In this document: piece after piece, positions 10,063 through 23,759 of the stretch
Layout: each line of letters starts with the position of its first letter
How positions within the stretch are numbered: position 1 is the stretch's first letter
Source of the DNA: Homalodisca vitripennis
Lineage: Eukaryota > Arthropoda > Insecta > Hemiptera > Cicadellidae
Direction: 5' to 3'
DNA: 64,000 nucleotides
Assembly: GCF_021130785.1 (NCBI RefSeq)
Contig: NC_060210.1
Span: forward strand, 187,000,501-187,064,500
Program-made: the position numbers and the translations under genes
Notes under the pieces: model-generated
Database searches by the model: none
The model's input: the letters and a program-made list of their open reading frames with translations, nothing else
Told to the model about the DNA's origin: nothing

Positions 10063-12411
10063 TACTTTTCCTTTTATGATGTTTTTCATCATTGGCACTA
10101 TATTAATAGTATTAATTAATACTATATTATAGTAAATTATCCCGAACACTAATCAACCAAACATCCACTTTAGTGATTGGTTTCGCTTGATATAATACAG
10201 TAAGGTTTGTATGTTATAGCTCGAGAGGCATTTATCTGATTGTTTCGATTATGGCAAACTCATCGACTGATTGTCGCAATTTTTATGATAAATATTTCTC
10301 GTAGATAACCACATTTTTGTATAAACAACATACACATGGTGTGTCTAAAAGACAGCACGATTATTTTTCTCACTTTTTTTTAGGTTATGGCTTAACTGTG
10401 GTGCCTTAGTTTTTGTCAAGTATAAGCTTTTATGCAAGGGTCAATATATCAATAATTTATAAATCATATTAGTAGTTGCAGTATATTGGAATTATTTACT
10501 TCCAGTTTCAAAAAAAATCGGAATATAATGTTATTTTGAATTATTGGTGTATGACATGTATTAAAGTAGGCTACATACTCAGGTACATATATATTTCTAT
10601 AAAAAATAATAGGCATTGAAAAGTAATTCATTCATTCAAATACCTTTGGAACCGAAAAATGTAATATTTTTCATATGTACGTCTAACTTGTGTTTTAATT
10701 TCATGTTCGATTTTTCTAATGTTGTATTTATAGTTTTTTGAATTCTTAACTTTATGATTTTGAATTTGAAACCTAAGAAAGAAGTGAGATACAAGTTCCC
10801 GAATCTCCTTGTGGTACTCAAGTCGACAACCGACCTAATTTTATCATTCCTTCATTTTGGAGAGAAACGAGTTATCCTGTTACCATACAATAAGATGTTT
10901 AAGGTATGGTAGGCAATGACTAAGCAAAAAATGAACAATATACACAGTTTGGTAAACAAAAATATAGGATTATATACAGTATTCAAAATACTTTGTTTTC
11001 ATATTTGAACATGTCGACAAAAAATTACATAAGGCCCCCTAAATATGATGAAGGGAGATCGGAGAGGACGAACTTTAAATTAATCAGAGAACTCTGCAGC
11101 AATATGTAAGATAACATTGCATCGAATATTTGACACGCAGGTGCTTGAAAACGGAAAAGTTATTTACGCACCACACTTGGTGTTCCTGATTTTGTATTAA
11201 CTAAATTTCTGGGAAATTCTGAATGAATAAATGTTATTTCTCTATTAAAACAATGAGTTTTAAGTTTACATGGTTTCGTAATAACCATAAAATGTGGCCG
11301 AATGTTTGGTTATATCAGTATACATATCATATCATACATATCAGTATATATTAACTGATAAATATTTAAGATTATACTATAGAAATATTTAGTATATTAG
11401 AACTAAAACAAGAAGATGATAAAATTGGAGTATATAGAATATAAAAATTGCTTGCTACTGAATGCATTTTTTATTTCTATTGAACCTTTATAAAAACAGT
11501 AACCGAATAAGAGGGTTTTAACTAGAATGCTTTATCTTATCAATAGGTTATAACATTATTAAGTAACTACAACTTTATAAGCTAGTTTCTGCGAACTTTT
11601 ATGGAGAACATTTAACGGCCTAGAGTGAACTTATAATGATGTAAGACAAGACTATGCACCCCAATTTTATTATTGATTTATAATGACTTATAAAGATGTA
11701 ATATAAGACTATGCGACCCAATTTTTGGTCCTAGTTTTAGGCCCAAATAGGGTTTTTAATTTAAGATTTTTAGAAACTTCGTAAAATTTTTATAATTTTC
11801 AGAATCTATTCCATCTTACTGAAAATATATCTAGTTTGTTTCTTTGCTAGTACCTTTTGCTATGTTCCTGTATGAAAGTTTTATATATACGTCTTATATA
11901 TAAGTAATAAAACTGGTCCAAAGTTGAGACTATTGTGGAGGGCGACAGCGAGATAGCCCTGAGGTTACGGTAGTCCGTTACATGATAAATCGACACCTCT
12001 GGTCTAGTTGGCAGAGACCTCACATTACGTTATCTTACCAACATATTATATAGAACCCTTCTCTAAACGTCGAAGTATAGCCCCCGAGGTCCTTGATGCT
12101 CGTGAGCAAAAACCATGTCTTAAGTCTTCTTTATGTATTTTCTCCAGGATCAGATCTCGTGAAAAGGGCATATGCGTATTGTTCCATCAGTACTGCAAAT
12201 ATTTCCAATGATTCATAAAAAATCCTTACATCATACTTGTATATATTATACTAATGTGTATGAAGATTTATTATTCAATATAATAATCACGGATATTTGT
12301 TTTGCCTTTTTAGGGTTGATGTTCTAATGTGTATTAAAAATAAAGAAGATAGTTTTCTGTTAAATTTAAAATTAATTTAGTAAGAAAAATACCATACTCT
12401 GGCTTGTTGCA
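10063..12411. other. No confident gene
   Basis: Mostly AT-rich. A local direct repeat occurs at about 11636-11668 and 11691-11723 (AAGACTATGCACCCCAATTT against AAGACTATGCGACCCAATTT). At 11935-12210 a GC-richer island contains an A-box-like TGGTCTAGTTGG without a B box, and a plausible plus-strand acceptor (TGTATTTTCTCCAG at about 12148). Neither is enough to call a tRNA or an exon. Confidence 0.4.
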
Positions 12412-12630
12412 TTAGGATCGAGGCATTCCTTCCAAGGCATGATAAATTTCCAAAAGAATTTCTTCATTTGGTCTGTAGGTGTCATCCAATTTTGATTTCG
12501 TACTGGTTCCTTTGTTCATAACATGTACTGATTGAGAAATTGTTCTGTCGTAGGCAACAGGTGGACTGCGCTGCTTCGGTTGGAATTTCAGGACATCCAG
12601 ATCCAGGAAAATAATCCTAACTCCTAACGA
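12412..12630 (-). CDS. Candidate terminal coding exon, unknown protein
   Basis: The minus strand is open for about 70 codons and ends with TAA at 12412-12414. The translation is protein-like and mixed in composition (FQPKQRSPPVAYDRTISQS, then NKGTSTKSKLDDTYRPNEE, ending EIYHALEGMPRS), unlike random AT-rich translation. There is no Met near the beginning, and several AG dinucleotides at 12600-12640 could be acceptors, though none has a strong pyrimidine tract. A second minus frame is also open for part of the region. It could be a last exon of a host gene, a retropseudogene fragment or repeat. I do not recognise the product. Confidence 0.35.
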   Translation of the reverse strand, partial: SLGVRIIFLDLDVLKFQPKQRSPPVAYDRTISQSVHVMNKGTSTKSKLDDTYRPNEEILLEIYHALEGMPRS

Positions 12631-13814
12631 TTCCTAACTCTTTCTCATTGTAACTTCTTTGTCCCCTAGGTATCAGGTGACAGTTTTTATCAAAAGATTA
12701 GTATTGATATCTCTTTTACCCAATTCTCAATTTCTATAAATTTCCTGCCACCCTGAGAATGCCTCAGGAATTCAAAAACTCAATCTTCGTTATCAAGAAA
12801 GTCCAATAATGACTATAATCGCTTACAAAAAGAATATTTGTTCCAATATAATACAACTGGTATTTTAAAAAGTGAGTTAAATACAGAACTAAGAGTTTTA
12901 TGGCTGAACTATTGAAGTAACGAAAATCTAACCTGCAAAATAGTTTTAACTGATTTTCAATCTATGGACTGTCAACAAGTTGGACCACACATTTTGTAAA
13001 CTCGATTAAAAATACGCGAAATATATTTATACACTGTCTAAAACTAAGGAAAAAATAATCAGTGCACCAGTTTTGTTGTATATTCAATAAGTTTGAGAGA
13101 GCGTGATTTTTCATTCTCATTAACAAAATCGTAAGCCATTTTTTTGTTTAATGCTTTCATATTTTAATTTTATTATGAAACCTATAATTGTATTTTTATA
13201 TGATATTATTTCTTCTACTAACTTTTGCTTTTATTTTTGTTCATGTGACCAACGAGAAATTGCAGATAAAATAATATAAACTGTGTTTCTCCAAAATCTA
13301 TATTGCAGCATCACTTTGCCTTATAGAGGATACATAAACAAGGACCTGAAAGAAATTCCATATAAAACCGAATTGTGTAAAAAACGATCTCCCAATGGCA
13401 AAGACAACATCTCTCAAGATGTTCTTGATGTTATTGTGTGAGGATTGTGTTGATAACGAACAGAGAACACCATCTGAACCTCCCCTACTTTACTTTAGAT
13501 AAGTACCTTTTATATTTTATAACTTGATTTTAACTAGAAAATAAACAGCGTGAGAGTGTGATTATATTTTTTTAATCCATATTAATATTCTACTGCAAAA
13601 CGATGGCGTTTAGGCAAAAAATATTAATTACACTAAAACCTTTCAGATTAAATCACACAAATTGTTACAACAATATTTCCTCCATGAAGAATTAATTAAT
13701 AATATTTCAGTTTGTTAAATATATTGCTTCTTTTTTATAGCAAAATCGTGTGTTAAGCATGGAGTGTGACTAAGGAACCACAATTACACTTTATTACTAA
13801 TAGTTAATTTTTAT
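12631..13814. other. No gene seen
   Basis: AT-rich DNA leading up to the giant inverted repeat; no recognisable coding or RNA feature. Confidence 0.5.
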
Positions 13815-14324
13815 AATTACTAAATTTAACGAATAATGTAATAAAGGATATGAAGCTTTCACAAGATGTATAAAAAAGCAGCTGTCGAGTCTCCGTATTT
13901 CTCGTCTCCAACAGAACCAGCGGAACTCACTGTCACAAAATCTTATCTGATTTGTGATTCACTTCCGTTGTTATTTCCGGTCCAGAAGTGGATAATATTC
14001 ACTGATGTGACAGCTCGCAAATTCTAAGTGAACAATAAACAATATTATACTCTGTATTTAATCTAAAATGCCAGAATAACTGATGAGATTAAACTACTAA
14101 TAGTGAGGTAAATAAGTTTTTCTTTAATTTCTATCTTACAAGTAATTCGTATTAACAGTGCTAATAATATATTCAATACTTTTTCTGTATCAATTTTAGA
14201 GACTGGAACAGAAAATTACTAAACAAATTTGTCAAGCAATCGTCATACAATAATTAAGCTGCTAAAATACATTTATAGTAAATCAGCGCTTGATATTTAA
14301 ACTCAGTTAGTTAAGGTTTGAAAC

Positions 14325-14695
14325 CATATCAGGGTACAGACATTTTCCATCGTAATAGGCTATTAAAGGTATAACACAACGTTTCTAAGATTGAAAGCTA
14401 TCCTCTTTGTCAGGTGGTAGAGGTATTAACATATATAACAAATAAAGAACAGAAACAAGTAATGAAGAGAAATAAAAGGGTTCAAACACACCAAAAAGCT
14501 TCTTGGAGTCCAGTCCAGGTGTTGTCACTGCACAGGATACCAGTCCCGAGCTCAAGTACGAAGGTCACAATCACACATTACACTAGCACAAGCTACAGTG
14601 GGATAATAACAACGTATAGGACAGATTCCAACTCTCGAAACGATGTATTAATACCTTTTATAACATTCAAATTAAATAAAATTTTTCATGTTACT
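14325..14695. mobile_element. Foldback-family element nested in left arm
   Basis: It begins near GGGTACAGACATTTTCCATC and carries the family core AACACAACGTTTC with CCTCTTTGTCAGGTGG at about 14372-14415. A decayed opposite end occurs near 14630-14672 (CTCTCGAAACGATGT, CCTTTTATAAC). The interior (CCAGTCCAGGTGTTGTCACT and neighbours) matches the right-arm copy at 23765-24145. The 116-residue ORF here spans the element and is not convincing as a protein. Confidence 0.6.
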
Positions 14696-16009
14696 TTGGA
14701 AAAAGGTGATTTATGGTGTAACAGAATAGTTTGGTATTTTTTTACGTTTTATAAACATTTATAGCAAAATGTTAAATTCAAAATATACTTCCACACAGAT
14801 GAAGTGAGCAAATTTAATATTGTCAAATATCAAAGAATAGCAGATTATATTTAGCCAATTTGAATTCAAATAAGTAAACCCAACATATTGCAACTAATAC
14901 ATTCCTAATGTACAACTATGTTGTAGTTACACGAGAAAGACTTATACACGGTCGCCTATTTAGTATTCAATTCATATATTTCAGTCAATCATATCGGCAA
15001 ATCCATATGTGACACATATGACTGGATACAAAGAGAAGTAAGGTAACAGATACCTCAGGCTGCGTCTCAAAGAGATAAGGAGATACATCTGTATCTCGCG
15101 TTGGTTCAGTGAATATTAAACTTGGGTGTGACATTATTGAATATGCTACTTATGTATGCCTGGTTACAGCTTAGTAATACGATAGGCATTAAAATTAAGT
15201 TGTTCTCCTTAAGATAACATTATTATTGTGTATTATACTATGCGTAAAGCTATAAGGATTGGAAATGTTGGGGATAGAGTAATATTATTCTTCTTCTATG
15301 TTTATTTATTATGAAAGATTTTGAAGCCAATGTCTCTTAGACAACACTTCACTACTTTCAATGATCAAATTCATAGTACGTGTTGAAAATAATTTCAAAG
15401 GCAGTTAAAATAGTAAAGAAAATAATATATTAAAGTTCATACTGCGTAATCAATTTCGAACCTAACAGATTTGTGTGTCTATAGCAGTAGCTGGAATTCG
15501 TAAAGTACATGTAATGAGTTTATAAAAGTTATGGGTACCTATCTAGGTAGAGGGAAATACGTAATCTTTTCGTCGTAGTACCAAATCAGAGCATTAAAGT
15601 TTCTGCGTGTTTAGCTGACCACTTCAGTTAACTCTAATGTAATCGTGGACTATTTAATATTTAATAACTGAGCGATAAGTTGATTAAATGGTGCAATTCA
15701 CTTGCTTATTTTTCGTCTAAGAATCCGAATGTTAAAATGATTTTATCACACACTCCATGACAAGTTATAGTATTATAATACTGCAAAACCATTAAAATCT
15801 AAAGTATTAATATCGTATACACAGGGGCAAAACTAAAACTAATACACTACAGAGGCTAATGGTAACTAATTTTGAACATTAACGTACTCAAATATATTAT
15901 TTAAACCGTAAATGCGTATCCAGGATGAAGGGTTTGGATACTGTTAGAAATTATATTTTAATTAATATTATTGTTAATAAAAAGTTTATTCGTTTAAAAT
16001 CATTTATCG

Positions 16010-16450
16010 ACGATGGGTGATGTAAAATAATAGTGTAGTAACACGGCGTTTCGAGGAATGAAATCTGCCATCTTCCTGAAGTTTAAAAACATGTCTTAAA
16101 ATAATGAAAAACTAAAATAAGCTGCGATGAACTGCCATCCAAAGTTATAAAAAACTATTAAGTAATGCTTGACGAACGGCATGAAGAGGTTATTAAAGAA
16201 TAAGCCATGTTATGTTACTGCACAGGAGCAAAGAACACAAACAACACGAACACACACACACACACACGAACTACTGATGGTGAGAAAATTTCGTGTTGTA
16301 TTTTTTATATATACCAATGCAAATGTCCAAAATCCTACTATCCCTCTCTATCAAGGCTATATAGATTTTTGTGCAGTCAAAATTGTGGTAGCCATAACAT
16401 TTTGATAGATTATTATAATCAACTTTAGAACGCTCAATTCTATCATTTCA
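16010..16450. mobile_element. Second foldback-family insertion in left arm
   Basis: The core reads GTAACACGGCGTTTCGAGG with TGCCATCTTCCTGAAG (16040-16085). The interior contains an (AC)n run at about 16251-16267. The homologous insertion lies inverted in the right arm at about 21960-22330. ORFs of 73-78 residues are overlapping-frame artefacts. Confidence 0.5.
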
Positions 16451-17529
16451 TCCTTCCCCATAAGAAAAACTGATCATCTTTATAAGGCACTGTCTTTTTT
16501 AATGATATAATAAACGTTGTATGGCACAAAACCCATTATTTTAATAATTCAAAAAATTTTTCCACGCTTGTTACACTTTTCAGTAATCAATTATAAAGAG
16601 ATATTAGTAATGCCAACGATTTTTTAGAGATGCGTAAATAATGAGCCGTCCTAAAGGATAGGGAGAGTCATTTTGATTTAAGAAAAAAATTTGATCTAAA
16701 TTCATCGAAATTATGATGTAAGATTATGAATTGAAATTTCTGACAGTTCCGCACAACACATATCATTTAGTTAAGCTGCAGGATCAAACTTATTTAATAA
16801 TTTTGTAAAAAAATTGTAATATAACACAATTATAAAAAGTATATTGAAAATACCTTGTATGTTGAATTTTATCAAATGTAAGTTATGTATTGATTGAGCT
16901 TTAGGTTTACCCACCACTCGAGGAGCTGTAACATTTCATTTATGGTTGTCTGTCTCTCCGTATGATTGCAAATTTTCAGAAAGACTCACTTGTAAGTCAC
17001 CACTGAGTTTGATGATGGTGTATGTCGTTACACAAGATTTAGTTGAGCGCCATCTAGTTAAAAAAAAATAGTTTTATGGGTAACCATGATATCAACGAGA
17101 AAATATTAGAATACATATTTTCAACAAACAGAGTACAATCATATTAGATTTAAAATTGTGAAATTTGTACTTCTAGAGTAAAAAATAAAATCTTATAGAG
17201 TGTAAATCAAGTCAATGTTAAAAGTTTCTGAAAAGATTTGATTTCATGCATCCTTCCGTTGGATTTATCCTCCCTAGCTCACGAGAAATTTATTACTTAA
17301 ATACTGCTATGAAACTTTTCTTTTGGAAAAAAATGTGAATTTATCACGTGGACAATTGTCTTGAGAAATATTTCATCTAAAGGACTGAAATGTTCCGTGA
17401 AACTCCATTTTTTTGTTTGATGTAGATTTCCTTACATTTTACGGGAATAAAAAAATGTTTATACAAACAGCAGATATAAACATGGATACTATTATTGTAA
17501 AGGTTTTATTAATAACTTTTATTAACTTA

Positions 17530-17700
17530 AAATAAAAAAGAAAAAATAGGGGTTTTTACAGTAATATTACTTGGCTGAATGTTATTAAAGCCTCCCCGCC
17601 AGTGAGTGATGAATGAAATCTGAGATAAGATAGGTTCTCTGTCCGAGACAAGTTTCGAACGAGTTGACCCATGTAAGCAACATCATTCAAAATATTGATT
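17530..17700 (+). repeat. Dispersed repeat, copy 2 (mate near 1.7 kb)
   Basis: Shares TTGGCTGAATG, CCCGCCAGTGAGTGATGAATG and TTTCGAACGAGTTGACC with 1602-1800 in the same order and orientation. Identity is low enough that both are old. Class unknown. Confidence 0.55.
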
Positions 17701-18039
17701 AGTTCACACAAAACTTAACTAAGAGAAGGGTTGATTCAATGTGAATAATAAGTTAGCTCCAGTCCATCTTCTTCTTAGTGCAACCTCTGAAATCTGAAGC
17801 TTTCATTGACTTAAATACTGGAAGCTGGAGTCGTGTTCGTTTACTGAGAAAAAAAAAAACAGCGACGAAGAATTGGTGGGGGTGGCGCACGACTAGCACG
17901 GGGGTTCTCCGTTGCTAGGTACGGGCATGTCCATAATGCCCAAGTACTTACCACGAATTTTCTGTTACAGGCCATCCCAAACCTGCATTTTAAGTAATTT
18001 AACTTGTAGTGCAGTTGGTGGTTCTAAAACGTACCTTTC

Positions 18040-18183
18040 CGTATGCATGTCGTTGTATCTTTCAGTAACAAAATGAGCTATAAACTTTGCAGAAAATTTG
18101 CATACATCCTCAACGAAGCCTGTTACGGGACACGTGGTGTGGCGTACTCCTATCTTACAAATAGGAATTTGTCTCGAATCCAC
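18040..18183 (-). repeat. Dispersed repeat shared with the 7.96-kb region
   Basis: The minus strand contains CCACGTGTCCCGTAACAGGC, GTTGAGGATGTATGCA and TAGCTCATTTTG, homologous to the plus strand at 7960-8060. The 72-residue minus ORF spanning 17965-18183 (starting MDSRQIPICK) looks gene-like at first but lies on this repeat, so I do not call it a gene. Confidence 0.55.
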
Positions 18184-18719
18184 ATATTTTCACTAGAGAT
18201 ACTTAGAATTTGATGGCTCATTCTTAGTAAATTCCAAACAATACGTTTATCTCTTAATACTGATGGGTTATATTTGATTTCCAACACAGAGTTTCTTATA
18301 GAAGAATATACACTGAATATAAATTATAAACAAATGGTATTTACAGATAATCTAATTTTTATAGTTCATTACCAATTAGAAAATAAATATAAGTTTATAT
18401 AGTGAATTAAACTCTTATTATTATAGTGCAGTTTAGACACTCTGAACTTTTAGCTTTATGTTCAGAGCGGAGTCTGAGATGTGCTACTAACAGTTAACTA
18501 CCATTACATCTTAAAGCAATGTAAGTATTACTTATATAAACACGGGTAGATAGCTATAAATATATTTTTGTATTTGGCTGATAAGTACAACCGCAAAATA
18601 AAATTAGTAGGTTACTATTTATAATTCATAATTAATATTAATTAATATTCATAATATTAGTAATTAGTCACAGGTGAACATAAACAAACAATAAAAATTG
18701 ATTAAAATATACATAATTA

Positions 18720-19190
18720 CGTGTTCTACACACCAACACAGAATGCATTAGTGCACATAATAAGAAAAGAATTAGTAGAGGAATATCTGTTAAAAGATGT
18801 TAAAAAAGTTTGTATCATACCAAGAATAGCTTTATTGTTTATATACATGAGACAGAAACAAAGAGCTCAAACAAAGAACGGATTCTATAAAGAACCCACA
18901 AAAGATATCAACATAGATCTCTCAGACACAAAGCCAGCTTTATTGCCTCCCTCCTTCTCTCGAGTTGTTCTTGATGGTGGAGTCTCGATGTTACAGTCGA
19001 TTACGTAGGTTTTGTCCCTTAAAACTGTCTTTCTAAAAGAAAGTCACTTTTTCATTGTTAAATTCACTAATTTAATATGCCCATGAAATATTTAACTAAT
19101 TCATATAAATAAAATATAATTTTGTAATCTATATTCATAACTTTTTGTTTTAAAAATAATATAAACCATGGGACTCATACACTGAACACT
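18720..19190 (+). repeat. Dispersed repeat family X, copy B
   Basis: The core at 18840-19025 is nearly identical to 4250-4420, with weaker homology outside. The copy lies inside the spacer of the giant inverted repeat while its mate lies 14.5 kb away, so it transposed or was duplicated independently of the palindrome. A 95-residue ORF over it lacks a domain. Confidence 0.7.
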
Positions 19191-21959
19191 TATATGGAGG
19201 ACACTTTTACTGTATGAGTACAATTTAAAAGTTAAATAACTTTGCTAAAGCTTGTTTAGAAAGTGACAAAAACCTGAAGATTTAAAAATTGATTAAGTTT
19301 GCAATAAGTTTAAATTTGTAATTTGTAATATAAAAATGTTTGTAAGTGCTAAGCATAAATCATACAGACGTCTTGGATAGCAGAATATTAGCTGACAAGA
19401 CTGTATGTATATACTGGTACTCTTTCTCTATAACTCGAAATGTGCACATAGTTTTAATATTAGGTAAGCAGGGAACTCCAGAAAGTGGTTCTTGGGTTTA
19501 TGAATAAACAATTCTTATTCTTTTCTTAAGTAAATATACAAAAATATTATACTTGAAGCTTTTTTTGATTGTATGTAATCCGAGGTATCAACCGTATTTG
19601 TGTACGATATTTTAAACGATAGAAATAAATTTAATCTTTATATTCCTCTTTTGTGTATACTACTTCGAGGTTAACAATTCTTCTGGTTTAAGTCTCTGTA
19701 TTTTCATAGTTTTTTATCGATTTGTATTTTCATCGTTTTTATCGATTGGTATTTTCAACGACAATATGTCTGTAATTATATAAAAAGGTAAGGACCTTCT
19801 TAGTAAACCAGTTTGTTAGCTATAAAATAAATTTATATATTTACTAAAGATTGTTTAAGTAAACTGTATAGAATTTACAGACCTCAATATGGTGATACAT
19901 TTTTTTAATAAACAGATTAAATTATCCTAATTTTAAAAGGAGCTGTATTGAGCAGATAAAAAAATCTTTTTTCCTTTTTAAAGTAAGTAAAACTTCTATG
20001 TATTAGAGTGATAAAACCAACATCTTCATAGTATTCGTCAGTAAAATGTTGACACATCGCTCTCTTATAATATTCGAGGGATTGTTGTTCAAGTAACACT
20101 TAATTTTCGATCGTACTAAAAACTGCAAGTAAATTTGTTGTTAGATATTGTTTTCTAAGAGAAATATAAAACTCAGTAAAAATATAATTTTTCTGTTACT
20201 CATAAGCATGTTTATAAAAATCTGAAACAATCATAACATTCTTGATCTAATTGTCAAGTAAAAATTCATTTAAAGTGGTAGGATTCCAGAACTAAGGTTT
20301 TTAAGCATTGCTGCTCGTTTCGAAGTCTGTGAAAGAAATAACAAGTCCAGTGTTTTCATAGACGTTTCCCGCTCGAGGTTTCCTCTTTGTGATTATACAT
20401 ATGTCTTTGATTTGATGTATGTAATTGTATGTATACGAAATTGATGAATATAAATTATATATATATATATATATATAATTGATATGGGTTTTTATAGAAG
20501 CAATGAGCAGCTACTGAGATAAGTTAAAGCACGGTTTTATCATAGCCAGCCTTTATAGGTTTCTACCATCTACCTATTGTATTATAAAAAACAAAGCAAT
20601 AAACACATTATTTTAAAACTAAAATGCAAACTTAAACTAACTTGTTGGTTTATTGTAAGGATTGAATAGTGTTTCAACAAAGATCGTGTTTTAACATACA
20701 TTAAATTACTGAATTAATTCATCATATTGAAGTTCAGAGGAGGAAAATTAAACTACTAATGAAGAACTGATGCCAAAATAAATATTCAGACATTTTAATA
20801 GTAAACACTTAAAACTTTACAAATCATGTATTGATGGAATTAACCTTGTCAAGATTCGATTAATTTAAATAGGCTGATGAATAGGCCGAACACCTAAATA
20901 ATTTATTTAATCAAACTGCCATAGTACATATATTAAGATCCCTATATAATCCGAATACATGCTTACCAATTTAAATCTGCAGTAATAGAATTGCGAGGAT
21001 CATGAAATATTATTTACTGAAATCTAAGTTTAAGATAATATCTGACCGGTAATTTGATAAGATTTCCATCCTTTTCCATCCGACGTAAAGAAGATTTATT
21101 TTCTGATAAGCTGCCAAATTATTTTTATTATTTTCCTAAAGTAACAAGCCTTGTAATAAAGTCTGTAATGCCTAAGTTATTAATGCTATATTTTTAGATT
21201 ATTATAAAAGGTTCGGTTTATAGTAAAATTGGGATGATTTATTACAGTTTAATTAAGTATGACAATAATTACGAGTTTTGCATTCGGAAGAATGACATTT
21301 ACAAGACATCTGCATTACATGTTATCTGGTGTACACCTATTGGTTTGTATACCTGTAAATGGTCGATTTAGAAGAAGGCTCATAAAACTAAATCATACCT
21401 ACGTTGTTTATTACACTACCATTAGTTATTGTCATATACGTCATAACAACCTATAGTTTTTTCCTGCTTTAAACGTTATTCCTTTATACATCACAGTTGA
21501 AAAATATTACCATGTAAAGTTTATACTATATTACACGTGTAATATTACAATTGTTTTACACATTATTAAATAAGTTTGATCCTGCAGCTTGACCAAGTGA
21601 AATTTGTTGTACGGAATTGTCAGAAATTTCAGTTCATAATCTTACTTCATAATTTTGATGAATTTAGATCAAATTTCTTTATTAAATCAAAATGACTCTC
21701 CCTATCCTGTAGGACGACTCAATATTTACGCATCCCTAAAAAATTGTTGGCATTACTGATATCTCTTTACAATTGATTACTTTAAGAGTAACTAGCGTGG
21801 AAGAATTTTGGAATTATTAAATGAGTTTTGTGCCATACAACGTTTTTGTATCATTAAATAAGACAGTACCTTATAAAGATGTTCAGTTTTTCGGGTGGGG
21901 AAAGATGAATTGATAGAGTTGAGCGTTCTAAAGTTAGATTATAATAATCTGTCAAATTT

Positions 21960-22330
21960 ATGGCTACCACAATTTCGACTGCACAAAAATCTATATAACC
22001 TCGAGAGGATAGTAGGATTTTGGACATTTGCATTGGTATATATAACAAATATAACACTATATTTTCTCACCTTCACTAGTTCATGTGTGACCTGTTGTTT
22101 GTGTTCTTTGCTCCTGTGCAGTGACATAGCTTGGTGTATTCTTTATAGCCTCTTCATGCCGTTCGTCAAGCATTACTTAATAGTTGTTATAACTTTTAAT
22201 GGCAGTTCATCGCAGCATATTTTAGTTTTTCATAATTTTAAGACATTTTTTAAACTTAGGTCTTAAGGAAGATGGCAGATTTCATTCCTCGAAACGTCGT
22301 GTTACTACACTATTATTTTAAATCACCCAT
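21960..22330. mobile_element. Foldback-family insertion in right arm (mate of 16010-16450)
   Basis: Contains AAGGAAGATGGCAGATTTC followed by ATTCCTCGAAACGTCGTGTT at 22265-22305, the inverted version of the left-arm core. It lies at the homologous place in the palindrome. Non-coding. Confidence 0.5.
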
Positions 22331-23759
22331 CGTCGATAAACAATTTTAAATGTGTAACCTTTTTATTAACAATATTATTAATTTAAATATAATTTCTAAA
22401 AGTATCCAAAACCTTCATCCAGAATACGCATTTACGTTTAAATAATATATTTGAGTACGTTAATGTTCAAAATTAGTTACCATTAGCCTCTGTAGCGTTG
22501 TTTTAGATTTAGTTTTGCCCCAGTGTATACGATATTAATACTTCTGATTTTAACGGTTGCAATATTATAATACTATAACTTGTCATGGAGTGTGTTATAA
22601 AATCATTTTAACATTCGGATTCTTAGACGAAAAATAAACAAGTGAATTGCATCATTTAATCAACTTATCGCTCAGTTATTACATATTAAATAATCCACGA
22701 TTAAAGAGAGTTAATTGAAGTGGTCAGCTAATTACGCAGAAACTTTAATTCTATAATATTACTACGACGAAAAGATTACGTATTTCCTCTACCTAGATAG
22801 GTACCCATAAATATCCATGCGACTTTATAAACTCCTTACATATTGTACTTTGCGAATTCCACCTACTGCTATAGACACACAAATCTGTTAGATTAGGAAT
22901 TGATTACGCAGTATGAACTTCAATATATTATTTTCTTTATTATTTTAACTGCTTTGAAATTATTTCAACACGTACCATGAATTTGATCATTGAAGTAGTG
23001 AAGTGTTGTGTAAGAGACATTGGCTTCAAATCTCTCATAATAAATAAACATAGAAGAAGAATAATATTACTCTATCCCAACATTTCCAAACATTATAGCT
23101 TTACGCATAGTATAATACACAATATTAATGTTATCTTAAGGAGAACAGCTTAATTGTAATGCCTATCGTATTACTAAGCTATAACTAGGTATAAATAAAT
23201 ATCATATTCAATAAATGTCACACCCAAGTTTAGTATTTGCTGAACCAACGCGAGATACAGATGTATCTCCTTATCTCTTTGAGACGCAGCCTGAGGGATC
23301 TGTTAGCTTACTTGTCTTTGTATCCAGTCATATGTGTCACATATGGATTTGCTGATATGCTTGACTGAAACATATGAATTGAATGCTAAATAGGCATCCG
23401 TGTCTTTCTCGTGTAACTACAACATGGTTGTACATTAGGAATGTATTAGTTCCAATATATTGTGGTTACTTATTTGAATGCAAATTGGCTTAATATAATC
23501 ATCTATTTCACTATTCTTTTGTTATTTGACAATATGAAATTTGCTCACTTTATCTGTATGAAAATATCTTGAATATAACATTTTGTTATAAATGTTTATA
23601 ATGTAACAAATATAGAATTTTTCTCTTACTTAATAAATCACCTTTTTCCAAAGTAACATTTAAATTGATTAAATATTTTAATTGTATTTAAATTAAAAAT
23701 AAAATTGTTTACATTCATTACCAGGTGATTATCCTACGGTAGTGAAGTAACATTTTACA

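Larger units (their letters stand above)
13815..16835 (+). repeat. Left arm of a giant imperfect inverted repeat
   Basis: The arm aligns along its full ~3 kb with the reverse complement of about 21530-24660. Landmarks run in order: ACCAGCGGAACTCACTGTCA, TTCCGGTCCAGAAGTGG, GGGTACCTATCTAGGTAGAG, GTTGAAAATAATTTCAAAGG, and AGCTGCAGGATCAAACTTAT at the inner edge. By eye, identity is about 90% with many small indels. Both arms contain the same nested foldback-family insertions, so these predate the duplication. Edges are approximate to within tens of bases. No terminal target duplication is obvious. Confidence 0.85.
16836..21529. other. Spacer between the inverted-repeat arms; no gene
   Basis: 4.7 kb of AT-rich sequence holding older dispersed repeats (about 17530-17700, 18040-18180, 18720-19190) and a short AT microsatellite (about 20455-20478). 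No transposase, reverse transcriptase or other domain is visible in any frame, so if this is the interior of a mobile element it has lost or never had coding capacity. Confidence 0.6.

Noticed and set aside
11935..12040. tRNA gene suggested by the A-box-like TGGTCTAGTTGG
   Set aside because: No B box, no cloverleaf and no acceptor stem could be found.
14414..14764. 116-residue ORF in the left arm
   Set aside because: It crosses a nested non-coding element and the homologous right-arm sequence does not keep the frame.
17965..18183. 72-residue minus ORF in the palindrome spacer, at first a cargo-gene candidate
   Set aside because: The same sequence occurs at 7960-8060 as a dispersed repeat, so it is repeat DNA rather than cargo.
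21895..22266. 123-residue plus-strand ORF in the right arm
   Set aside because: It runs through inverted-repeat and foldback sequence; the homologous left-arm frame is not preserved.
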